Source: Oikopleura dioica (lineage: Eukaryota > Chordata > Appendicularia > Copelata > Oikopleuridae). Taken from it: 64,000 nt of DNA. The first letter of the stretch is position 1. Each line of letters opens with the position of its first letter. Location: NCBI GenBank assembly GCA_907165135.1, contig OU015569.1, forward strand, positions 10,540,501 to 10,604,500, in the 5' to 3' direction. The notes below the pieces were generated by a model that made no database searches, was not told the DNA's origin, and saw only the letters and a program-made list of their open reading frames with translations. This document shows, piece after piece, positions 35,836-44,978 of this stretch. The translations under genes and the position numbers were made by a program.

Positions 35836-36915
35836 ATGCCGCACCATGGCGCGGTGCAAGTTTATAGAGGCCGAACGGTGGAAGTATCAACCTGCACCAA
35901 ATATTTTCTATTCGGCTTCAACACTCTATTCTGGGTTAGTCTTCCTCGTTTCAAATGAATACGAATTTTGATCGTTTTTCTTTCAGCTCGTTGGCCTAGC
36001 TCTTCTCGTTATTGGCTTCTGGGCGTGGACGGAAAAAGGTTTCTTCGACAACATTAGTGAAGTATCCGACATTCCCTTCGACCCAGTCGTCCTCATCATT
36101 TCCATCGGCATCATTATGTTTACCCTTTCTTTTACGGGCTGTGTCGGCTCGCTCCGAGAAAATATCTGCCTTCTCAAATTCGTAAGTCCCAACAAACGAC
36201 CTTTTCAACCACATTTTTGTGAAGTTTTCCACGATTTTGGGGATGATCTTTTTCGGAGAACTGGTCTGTGCCATCCTCACATTTGTCTACAAAGACTGGT
36301 TCAACCAAAAGTTCAATGACTTCATGGAAACGACGATTATCAAGTACCGCGATGATCCAGATCTCCAGAATATCATTGACTTCGGCCAAAGAAAGGTAAA
36401 TCCTCTATTTTAACATCAACATCATTCGTTTTATAGCTTCAATGCTGTGGGGGTGTTCAGGGCGCACAAGACTGGGAGAGCAACATTTACTTCAATTGCT
36501 CATCAAGCATCGAGCTCAACGGCATCGACTATCGCCCGGTCGAGTCGTGCGGTGTTCCCTTCTCCTGCTGCGCGCATGGTGACATCAATTACGACGAAAT
36601 TACGAATACGCAGTGCGGCTATGGCGTTCGCAGTAAGAAGGTGCTTTTTGTACTTTTCCTTCTAGTCGTATTCAAGAAATTCAGGAAGCCGACTGGGGCG
36701 AAGACATCTGGACTGATGGGTGCATTGAAAAATTCGAGCAGTTTCTGAGGAGAGAAGTTTACCTAGTCGCGGGCTTATTTATTGGCGTCGCTCTCTTACA
36801 GGTAGAAAGACCTCAAAATTCAGCAAGTTAAGAATTCTTTTAGATTGTGCCGATCTGCTTCGCGCAAAACATGATATCCGACATTGAAACCATCAAAGCA
36901 AGCTGGCATCGTTGA
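35836..36915 (+). CDS. Tetraspanin, TSPAN5/14/17/33-like (C8 group)
   Basis: Exons 35836-35934, 35987-36181, 36225-36395, 36437-36640, about 36687-36800 and from about 36844 to 36915. TM1 starts CTKYFLFGFNTLFW and continues LVGLALLVIGFWAW; TM2 is VVLIISIGIIMFTLSFTGCV followed by GSLRENICLL; TM3 is ILGMIFFGELVCAILTF. The large extracellular loop has CCGGVQGAQDWESNIYFNC and CGVPFSCC, with extra cysteines typical of the C8 tetraspanins that regulate ADAM10. TM4 is YLVAGLFIGVALLQ and the tail ends QNMISDIETIKASWHR, again like TSPAN14/33. The exact paralogue cannot be fixed. An internal ATG at 35846 is out of frame. Confidence 0.9.
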
Positions 36916-37201
36916 AGCTACTGTATTCCCTTCAATCCATCGCCTTATCAATTTTTACAAGAAGATTCTTCACCTTTTCACTAACGCAAAAGTACCCGCA
37001 AATCTCCTGTACATAATTCTTATCCTTTTCCTTTCCTTTTTTACTTGAATCTTGACCTTTTTAACCTGCCGTTGCTCCCGTTATATTTCTTCCGAATCTG
37101 TACCAACACATCCTTATCTTTCCTACCCCGACGAATTGCAAATTAAATAACAACAACATTCAAAAAGACCAAAACTCCTTCTTCAGAAACAAAAGACATA
37201 A

Positions 37202-37636
37202 ATGAGCTCAAAAGTCTACATCGGCAACCTGGGCAGGGACCCCTTGCCCGAGAGCGACCTCGAGGAAGAGTTCGAAGATTTCGGACCGATCAAAGAAATA
37301 TTTGTTGCGCGTAATCCACCGGGCTTTGCGTATATAGGTACTGAACAAAGTTCTTCTACTTCTTTTAACGTCGCTAGATTTCATGTCCGAAAAAGACGCG
37401 AAGCAGGCAGTGCGCGAAATGAGCGGCAAGAAAAGATCTGCGGGCGCAGGTATGTGAGGGTCGAGATCTCCCACAAGTCGAGAAACAGGAGACAGAGAAA
37501 GAGAAGCATCAGCCCGGAGACGTACAGAAAGTATGGATCTCGAACGCCGTCTCCGGAGCTGCGCGAAGAGTCCAGATCCCGCTCCAGATCTCCGATCAGA
37601 GTCAAACCTTTGCCACGGGTTCAGCTAATAGATTAA
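37202..37636 (+). CDS. SR splicing factor, SRSF3/7-like
   Basis: RRM plus RS-tail protein. Exon 1 (37202-37337) carries RNP2 KVYIGNLG and RNP1 PGFAYI. After a 40-base intron, exon 2 begins DFMSEKDAKQAVREMSGKK and continues, in another frame, with ICGRRYVRVEIS and an Arg/Ser tail (SRSRSRSPIR). The frame change falls at AAGAAAAGATC near 37430. One more A would give an uninterrupted RRM; a 26-base GT-AG intron would also fix the frame but would delete conserved residues. So this is a probable base error or polymorphism and less likely a pseudogene. The next gene starts 10 bases after this stop. Confidence 0.82.
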   Translation: MSSKVYIGNLGRDPLPESDLEEEFEDFGPIKEIFVARNPPGFAYIGTEQSSSTSFNVARFHVRKRREAGSARNERQEKICGRRYVRVEISHKSRNRRQRKRSISPETYRKYGSRTPSPELREESRSRSRSPIRVKPLPRVQLID

Positions 37637-37646
37637 TCATTTGGAA

Positions 37647-38017
37647 ATGAGCGAGTCCATAGTGTTAAACCCTGAAAAGAAACCAAACAAGCCAAGAAAG
37701 AAGACTAAAAAGGAAAAGAAAGAAGAGCCCGCACGAAAGGCCTCGACCGACAGCGTGACGACTTCCAACTCGGAAGACGCCTTCGAAGTCGCCGTGGCAA
37801 AGGCGCTCGTCAAATCTGAGCCTGAGCGGGCTAAAAAGAGGTACAATCGCTGCCTCTTCTTTTCGATTTTTGATCAGTGTGTTTTAGGCGACCAAAGTCC
37901 AAAATCCAAAAAGTGTCCAAGAATTCCGAGTACCAGAATTATCGGATCACGATGGACATCACGCCGTTCAAGATCGAAGACAATGATGACGATCACGTCA
38001 TGGAAGAAGTCGACTGA
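37647..38017 (+). CDS. Small Lys-rich protein downstream of the SR factor
   Basis: Exons 37647-37840 and 37888-38017 give 107 residues. The N-terminal half is strongly basic (KKPNKPRKKTKKEKKEEP), then comes a possible helix (EDAFEVAVAKALVK) and an acidic end (EDNDDDHVMEEVD). I do not recognise the family; a small nuclear or nucleolar protein would fit the composition, which is inference. The start codon is only 10 bases after the stop of the SR gene. Any trans-splice acceptor (TTCAG or CTAATAG) must therefore lie inside the last codons of that gene, so the two probably form an operon. Confidence 0.6.
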
Positions 38018-38520
38018 AATTATTTTTGGCTTTCTGTCTGTGTGTTTTGAAACACTGCCTTTTTTAACGTGACTACGACGCTAACAGAAGCATTTCGCGA
38101 TCTAAAAACAACGCGCGAAATGAAGAAGAGTTTATTTTTGCAAAAGAACTATTTGCATGCAGGAGCAACTTTTGAAATGGAGATATTTTTCAACTTCGAA
38201 TTCGGTGGAAATTTTTCCTTTTCGAAAATATACTTACAATCGCCTCCGATGTCTTGTCGTCGAAAGCGTGGTAAATTACTGAAACGATTTTGGTGTTGAT
38301 AGTTCGAGATTTCGAGTTTCTTACGAATAGAGATGTTGGAGCTTAAATTAATGAGAAATGAAGCCAGATGGATTTTTCGATCGCTGCCCTGAATTTTTAA
38401 AAAATTACTGCTTCCAGAAAACGTAGCGAGTTTTGCACCATTGTGGTCTTGGTCGCGTACTGAGCAAGGATGACGAGCCAGGGCGTATTCTATTTTTGAG
38501 ACCTCAAAAAAAGGCACAAA
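38018..38520. other. Region downstream of the broken GPCR
   Basis: Between the Lys-rich gene (+) and the last recognisable GPCR exon (-). TM6 and TM7 of the receptor would be expected here on the minus strand, but no frame gives such hydrophobic helices. A frame at 38149-38517 (-) is basic and not receptor-like. Confidence 0.35.
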
Positions 38521-39523
38521 TTACATTTGATCGAATTTATGAGTCCCTTCCAAAAGGACTGTTGAGGCAAGGAATGTTGAAGAAAGCTGGATGTGTTTCT
38601 TTCCTCTGTTGCGAATGAAAACGGGGAAGATCAAAACGACCAGAAAAACGAAGCAAAAGTAAAAGATAAACGGCAGTTTGACGAACTGATCCATGTTCGC
38701 CCAAATGTGCGGGTCGATGTTGATAACCAACGGAGAAGTGAGGGCGTAGTAGATGTGGCATTGCCAGCGAGTGTGTCTTTTCGGTCTTGAGAGAGCATCG
38801 GAAAATAAAAACTCCTTGAAAGTTCAAGCGCTTCCTAAAAGGCCAAATGCTGATGATAAAGCACAACACCCACATGAGTCCGACAATGATCCGGGAGTCC
38901 TCTCTTCGGAACTTTTTCTTGTAGTAGTTTGGCGAAACGCAGGCGACATAAGAATCAAGCACCATTGAAATTATCAGGAATACGGAGACGATGCGAGAGA
39001 GGAAGACTTCAAATTGCGTTTTAAAACAAAGATAGCTCGTATTTTTTCCTTTTTAGTTTTAAAACAAACATAAAACAGCGAAAAAACAGTTCTCCGCAGT
39101 TTCCCAAAGACAAAGATGGCCCCGAAGTACAAGATAATTTTTCATAAGAATATGTGGTAGGCAAAGCACGCCATAAATAAAGTCTAAAGGAGCTTTAAAA
39201 AGGGACTTTTTAAAAAGAACTACCTGCAATGGCCATTGAAAATTTGATAAAGTTGCGGCTGTCGATCGGATTTACCTGGCTTACTCTCATTGTTGCAAAG
39301 AGAAGGACTTTTCTGAGGATTACGAGAAGGAACGATTAGTTGAGAATAAACTGATTAACTTTCAATCCCTAGCTACACTGACTACACACGTGATCAAGCA
39401 AGTGATGGAAAGGTAGAGCATGTAAGAAAGCGTTTCTAGTGGAATGGATCCGTCGCTCGGTGTTTCATACGTCCACCAAAAGCTCTGGTGAACATGATGT
39501 CCTCCGTTCATATCTTTGAGCAT
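38521..39523 (-). pseudogene. Rhodopsin-like GPCR, incomplete
   Basis: Minus-strand exons give a recognisable receptor up to TM5. A likely start is at 39523 with an N-terminal extracellular segment and TM1 (SYMLYLSITCLIT). Then follow TM2 with NFIKFSMAIADFIYGVLCLP, a TM2-TM3 loop with LCLWETAENC, TM3 ending with DSY in place of DRY (VFLIISMVLDSYVACVSP), and TM4 (IIVGLMWVLCFIISIWPF). An ECL2 cysteine follows (HTRWQCHIYYALTS), then TM5 (LPFIFYFCFVFLVVLIF). Between TM4 and ECL2 the frame breaks near a T-run at about 38800. No TM6 or TM7 could be found. It may be a decaying gene, or base errors plus missed exons may hide an intact one. Ligand unknown. Confidence 0.5.
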
Positions 39524-39949
39524 TTGATTTACATCTATGTTCCTACAGATATGAACAGTACTTGAATGAAGAGCTGCGCTAACCTGACTTCTTGCAAAAT
39601 ACTAACGACATTCATTTCAAAGTTTTTCGAAGCCTCTCTCGCCATCGTCAATAAAAATATATTGGTTTTAGTTAAGCTTTCTCTTTTTATACTGATTCGG
39701 CATTTTATAATCACGCTCATGAATACTTTAACTTCGACGCGATTCGTGCTGACAGTTTCTCGTCGCGCGCTCCTAAGCCGTTCCTTCCGCGTTCTCCCTT
39801 ATTGCTTCTCTTGGTACTGTAATACAAGGCTCTTCCTTGATCCCAACCGTCGTAGATGACAATCTTGGTTCGTTCGGTACTTGTGTCAAAAATTGTTTTC
39901 ATTCAAAGCTTGTTATTGTCCGCAGTTCAAAGATTCGTATTAGAGTAAA

Positions 39950-41271
39950 ATGGCTTTGCAATTTGAGTCCTATGACGGAGGCAACTTCATGGGAAATCTA
40001 TACATGGTAAGTGAAGACAGTTTATTAACTTTTATCAAAAAATCAAATAGAATATGCTTGTTGGAACTGCGGCTGAAGCTCTTGAAGCTGGTGATTTCAA
40101 TGAAGTTGATAGGTAAATATTTTTTATTACTAAAACACAGGTGATAATTAAATAGGGTAACTTCAATCATGTTGAAAGGAGATATTTCTTATCATGTGGC
40201 ATACAAATTGAAAGGAATTGCATTCCAGCGGATGAAGAGGGAGCTTGATGCTTTGGTCACGTTTGAGGACTGTCTCAAATACCATCCAGGGCCGGAATGA
40301 TAAGATTAAAAGATCCTCAATGATTTTCAATTATAAATTCCTAAAGAAGAAGACGATGAGCTGTGGGCGCTTCTTAATAAAAGTAGAATTGAAATAGCAT
40401 CAAGCGAAATGTTGGAGATGTTCATGAAGGACGAGCGTGTGAGAAAATACTACCAAGACCCAGTATTTTTGTTTACGAAAGGGCTGAAGTTTATTGCTGG
40501 TTGCAGAGCGAGTAACATTCGATCAATTGACGTTCCTATCTTCTCTAATTGTCGAAAATATGAGTTATCTCTTTCAGCATGAAGATTATCAAATATGGCG
40601 AGACACCACAGAAGTTATGCTGGGACGAAAACTGCCGGAGTTCAAGCGAGGCCAAGATATAATTGAAGAATTCGAACGGCTTTTTCAGGTAAGCTCCTAC
40701 TTTAATTCAGGTTAAACTGGTAGAACCCGTAGGACATAAACAACAGGAACATCGAAAGACGAATCGGCAACGCGTTTTTCAAAGCTCAACGGTATCAATA
40801 CGCAATCAAAAAGTACGAGGACGCGATTAAACATTTTGATGGTACGGATATCGCCGTGTACAATAACATCGCCATGTGCTACTACAAACTTGGACAGACA
40901 GAAGACGCCAGCAACAATTTCGATAAATGTCGAACAAAATGCATCAAGGTAAAATCCATTTACTAATCTCCTTTATGTCTTTAGGCACTTGTGATCGGAC
41001 AACAACACGGAGCTCAAAAGAAGGACATCTCTAAAGCAATGGCGAGAATCGGAATGTGCTACGAATGCGAAAAAGATTACGAAAAAGGTTTTGTTTCAAG
41101 AAATGCAATTTTGACATTGAATTCCAAATTAAGCCATTGAATGGTTTGAGAAGTCTGTTGCAGAACACCCGGACAAACATGTCAGCATTAATCTCGCGAA
41201 GGTGAGCGTGGCAGATTCAGTAAATTTAGTAAAAGTCAATATTTTAGCTCAAGAAACAGCATCAAAAATGA
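39950..41271 (+). CDS. STIP1/Hop-like TPR co-chaperone, shortened
   Basis: A TPR protein resembling stress-induced phosphoprotein 1, which links HSP70 and HSP90. N-terminal TPR-like helices (AAEALEAGDFNEVD; KLKGIAFQRMKRELDALVTF) are followed by an STI1/DP1-like segment (EMFMKDERVRKYYQDPVFL). Next comes a good TPR2A match: IGNAFFKAQRYQYAIKKYED, YNNIAMCYYKLGQTEDA, KALVIGQQHG, AMARIGMCYECEKDYEK and EKSVAEHPDKHVSINLAK. The protein stops there, so TPR2B and DP2 of full-length STIP1 are absent. One intron (after CCATCCAG near 40302) fits only as GG-AG, and the junction near 40495 is unresolved. Start at 39950, stop at 41271. Confidence 0.7.
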
Positions 41272-41693
41272 AGGTCTACTAAACTTATATATTTCTTTCC
41301 CGTTCAATTATTATTTCGAATAAAACCAGAATTACTGATAAAGGCGTCTTGTTATCCCTTTGTTAATTATCAAAGAAGCCTGAAGGCCACCTGCTTCGTC
41401 AGGAAGTTCATCCTATCGTCATCGCGCGTTGAATTGAAGCAAGTTCTAAAGGCGAAATAGCGCTGCGGTGGCCTTGGTCTTTCGTCCTTCGCCAACTGTG
41501 ACAAATGCGTCAAACCGATAAAAAAGCATTCGAATAAATTGTCGACTGCGCAACTTCGGGCGAAGCGCCAGTCCCGCGCTATTTATTCTTTGGTGCCGCG
41601 AATGTCCAAGGAAGGGATTAACCGCTCTGAATCGCTCTAAATTAAACGTGCACTTTGTTTTTAAGTTAAAAAAAGAGGCTAAAAAGGAAAACA

Positions 41694-42112
41694 TTCTCTA
41701 GAACACGGGATCCCATCTTTGTGTTTTTCACTTTTTGTCATTAGTCTCCAACGCTAGTTAGGAGAAAGGAGGGTCCGAAAGCGCAAGAATTACAGGTAAT
41801 TTCACGTTTTTTTTTGTGAATAAATTTTAACCCGGAGAATTTTCAGATCTCGAGGTCAAAGATCGCGAAATCGAGCTCCAAAGAGGAACTCAAAAGAGGG
41901 GCTCGGGTTCAATATCATCCTGGAAAGGACCGACAGAAAAAAGACAAGTCGAAAAAGTCCAAGAAAAGAAAAGCGAGGAAGTAATCCACGATCTGTCTCT
42001 CTCAAACCTGAATAAAATCAATTTCATCTATATTTTTTCAAATTTTGGAAAGATCTGAGGAAAAGTTTTCTAATTCAAAAGACTTTCCAAAATTCTCTTG
42101 ATTCTTTCTTTA
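41694..42112 (+). repeat. Dispersed repeat, copy B (left arm of inverted pair)
   Basis: About 420 bases, close to copy C in inverse orientation and more distant from copy A. In the frame that is open in copy A the second exon has an in-frame TAG in place of CAG. The third exon block instead can be read as an Arg/Ser/Lys-rich sequence. Ends in a TTTTGGAAAG ... CTTTCCAAAA stem-like segment near 42045-42095. Confidence 0.8.
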
Positions 42113-42203
42113 TTTCTGCATTGTTACTAGTAGTAGATGAGCTCTGCCGAAAGAAAATCGGTATAGTTCCCGGTTTTCCGCCGAAAAGGGGATGAAAAAA
42201 GTT

Positions 42204-42275
42204 TGCTGTAACCAGGATTCGAACCTGGGTTGTCACGGCCACAACGTGAAGTACTAACCACTATACGATTACAGC
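42204..42275 (-). tRNA. tRNA-His (GTG)
   Basis: The minus-strand sequence starts GCTGTAATCGTATAGTGGTT and ends with GGTTCGAATCC (T-loop) and the acceptor TTACAGC plus A73. The anticodon loop TTGTGGC has anticodon GTG. A, B-box and cloverleaf arms are all present and 72 bases long. No intron. Confidence 0.95.
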
Positions 42276-42283
42276 GGGGTATA

Positions 42284-42355
42284 TAGCAGAGGGAGGTTTC
42301 GATCCTCCGACCTCTGGGTTATGGGCCCAGCACGCTTCCGCTGCGCCACTCTGCT
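42284..42355 (-). tRNA. Initiator tRNA-Met (CAT)
   Basis: The minus-strand sequence starts AGCAGAGTGGCGCAGCGGAA, has the GGGCCCATAACCC anticodon arm with the three G:C pairs typical of eukaryotic initiators, the T-loop GGATCGAAACC, and ends CTCTGCT. The A1:T72 pair and ATCGAAA loop mark it as initiator rather than elongator tRNA-Met. It lies 8 bases from the tRNA-His gene on the same strand. Confidence 0.95.
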
Positions 42356-42425
42356 GGAAGCGAAGGCGCAAAATTGACGATATGAAGTAAACCTACATAC
42401 GTTGCAATTTCCTGCAAAAAAAGAA

Positions 42426-42862
42426 GAAAGAAACAAGAGAGAATTTTGGAAAGTCTTTTGAATCAGAAAACTGTTCGTCAGATCTTTCCAAAATTTGAAA
42501 AAATAAAGGTGAAATTGATTTTATTCAGGTTGGGGAGAGACAGATCGTGGATTACTTCCTCGCTTTTCTTTTCTTGGACTTTTTCGACTTGTCTTTTTTC
42601 TGTCGGTCCTTTCCAGGATAATATTGAACCCGAGCCCCTCTTTTGAGTTCCTCTTTGGAGCTCGATTTCGCGATCTTTGACCTCCAAGATCTGAAAGTTA
42701 TACGGATTAAAACTTATTAACAAAAAAACGTGAAATTACCTGTAATTCTGGCGCTTTCGGACCCTCCTTTCTCCTAACTAGCGTTGGAGACTAATGAAAA
42801 AAGTGAAAAACATGAAGATGGGATCCCGTGTTCTAGAGATTCCATCACGTGATTCCGAAAGT
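42426..42862 (-). repeat. Dispersed repeat, copy C (right arm of inverted pair)
   Basis: Reverse-complement match to copy B over about 430 bases, with a few indels. One (TCTTGGAGG against TCTCGAGG) changes the reading frame. It keeps the intron-like segment and the same internal TAG. At its outer edge it shares CACGTGAT with copy A (CACATGAT), so it is longer there than copy B. Confidence 0.8.
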
Positions 42863-43688
42863 AGAAAAAGGAAAAAGGAATAAAGATTCTGGAACATTCG
42901 AAAGGTGTTATCAATTTCTGAAATTGCTGAGTTTTGTGTTCGGCCTTACTCTAACCAACCGCTGTGGTATTTCGCCCGCCTCAATAGAGCCCATGATGAC
43001 GAGAGGATGAACTTCTCGAGTCACTCTAGCGCGGCGGCGAGCGTTTTTGAAGTGACGAGTTGAGGGATCGGCGGCTAACGGGGTTACTTGCATTCAGAAA
43101 TTTCGCCAAAGAGAAAAATCGGCTCACGAAAGTTCGAGCGTTTTTTCCTATTTCCGTGGAACTGGCGAGGCGCTAATCAGCGAAAATAGCGCGACCCAGC
43201 CACAAACATTTTCTAAAGCGATCAGCCAAACTTGATTCTTCGCGGAAGGAAATGAGGGTACACACAATGGCAATACGACGAAACACAAGTTACAGTAGTT
43301 GATCTTCATTATCGAAGCAGAGTTCAAAGAGCTTCAAAACTAGGCGGCTTTGCGGCTCTCACGTCCTCGAAACATGGTCGAAATTTCAAGAGAAGCTTGT
43401 TTCTTGAACAACTTGGCCTTGAATTATGTCAACTTACGCTCTATCATAAATACGAGTCAACGATCCTAGCGCAACTTTAAAACGGGCTTCTCGCCAGGCT
43501 GTGAACTCGGGGATCGAAAGAGGATCAGCTCAAGAAGCATGACCAAAAAAGAACCCTTCTCCTCCATAATCTTATTTTCTGCGACGTAGATGGCATATAA
43601 TACTTTCTTTTTTCCTTTTTTTTGACGCTTTTAGCCTCTGAAATACTGTAGAAGCGAGACTCTTAGATGGTGTCATTGACAATGGAAA
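42863..43688. other. Intergenic region
   Basis: About 830 bases between repeat copy C and the RING gene. A minus-strand frame at 42911-43093 is short and unsupported. Several short frames begin with ATGs just before 43689 and are out of frame with the RING protein; they could act as upstream frames. Confidence 0.3.
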
Positions 43689-44298
43689 ATGAAAGTACCA
43701 TTTTGGTGCCCTGACGATGAAGTTGATCCTTGCGGAGCAACAGAACAGCTCAATCTCACGGGAAAATACCCCGACTACTTGCTGGTCTCCAAATTTTATC
43801 AAAAGTCAAGAGTTGATGAAGACCACGCAGAATCAGACTTGGCGATTGCGAATGATAAAGTCAAAAGGATGAAGAAAAAACTAAATGAAGCAGAAAAGGC
43901 TCTCACGAAGGCAAAGGCAAGTGTCAAGGCAAAGAAACAATGGCGCAAAAAAGTTCAAGGAAGGCTCGTTTATGTGGTACAAAATTTGGTTGAAAATGAA
44001 AGTGAATCAGAAGACGGTAAGGATGAAGGAAATCTTCAACAAAAGCAGTTTAATAAGCTTTTCAGACTCCTCAGATGATGATGAGCCCCCGGAAAAGAAG
44101 GCGAAGAATGATGATGGGAACGAAAAGTCTCCATGCAAGGTCTGCTTCTTCCACTTCGACGACGAGCGCCCAGAAGCCTCCCTCACTTCCTGCGGACACA
44201 AGGCTTGCGTCCCCTGTCTCGATGCTCTCCAGCCGAAGACATGCCCAATCTGCCGTAAGGAATTCACTGAGGAGCAGATTCTCAAGCTTTTCGACTGA
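43689..44298 (+). CDS. RING-finger (C3HC4) protein with a coiled coil
   Basis: Exons 43689-44016 and 44066-44298 give 186 residues. The N-terminal half is Lys/Glu-rich and likely a coiled coil (KVKRMKKKLNEAEKALTKAK). An acidic linker (SSDDDEPPEKKAKNDDG) leads to a complete RING-HC: CKVCFFHF, then SCGHKACVPCLDAL and TCPICRKEF. The protein is therefore a likely E3 ubiquitin ligase. The C-terminal position of the RING with a preceding helix is common to many small E3s, and I cannot name an orthologue. Upstream ATGs at 43667 and 43682 are out of frame, so 43689 is the supported start. Confidence 0.8.
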
Positions 44299-44978
44299 CC
44301 GTTACCCTTCTCGTCTCCTACCAATAGAAATTTTGCACAATGTTCCGAGCCACTCTCGTCGAACAAATTTAAAAATAAATGAAAAAACAGACTTAAAATC
44401 TTATTTATTGCAGTTGATTTTGCAGCAAGCAGATTGAATTTGTCAAAAACAAATTTTCCATGTTTCCCACCACGTTTTTTTTAACAAAATCATCCTTTTT
44501 CTCACCTCAATTGAACTGGACTACGGAATCTAAGGTGATCTTTCTCGAAGCTCTAAGTTCCTAAAAGTCGTTTTCCTGCGTCTAATTGCATAAATCAGAA
44601 GATATTGAATGTTCCTGGCGCAGGAGGGCGGTTTGACCTTTCTTATCGGAATATTTCAAGCTGAGCGCGTCCATTCTCGTTCGTTTATCCAATTTAAGTA
44701 AAATCCGTCCCTCTGTGGTTTTCTTGCGGCGAGAGAACGAGACTGGAGTAGTGCGCCGCTGTGTGGCGCAGTGAAAAATATAATCAACCGTCCGGTGATT
44801 GGAGCCAAAAGAGCTGATTGAGTTAGCTTCTTCGGCTCGTCTTAAAAGAGAGCGCGCTCAGGAAGACACCACAGAGAATCATCTTATAGCGAAGGCTGAG
44901 AAAGCCAGTCGAAAAGATAGAAGAAAGCGGTGAACCTACAAAAATTAGCAATAGAAGATAGAGCAGAAAATCTAAAAC
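44299..44978. other. Intergenic region
   Basis: About 680 bases between the RING gene and the peroxidase gene, same strand. Contains the 3' UTR of the first (AATAAA-like signal near 44373) and the promoter/leader of the second. No other feature recognised. Confidence 0.3.

Noticed and set aside
36447..36665. Alternative plus-strand frame inside a tetraspanin exon
   Set aside because: The other frame gives the CCG motif and conserved cysteines of the tetraspanin loop.
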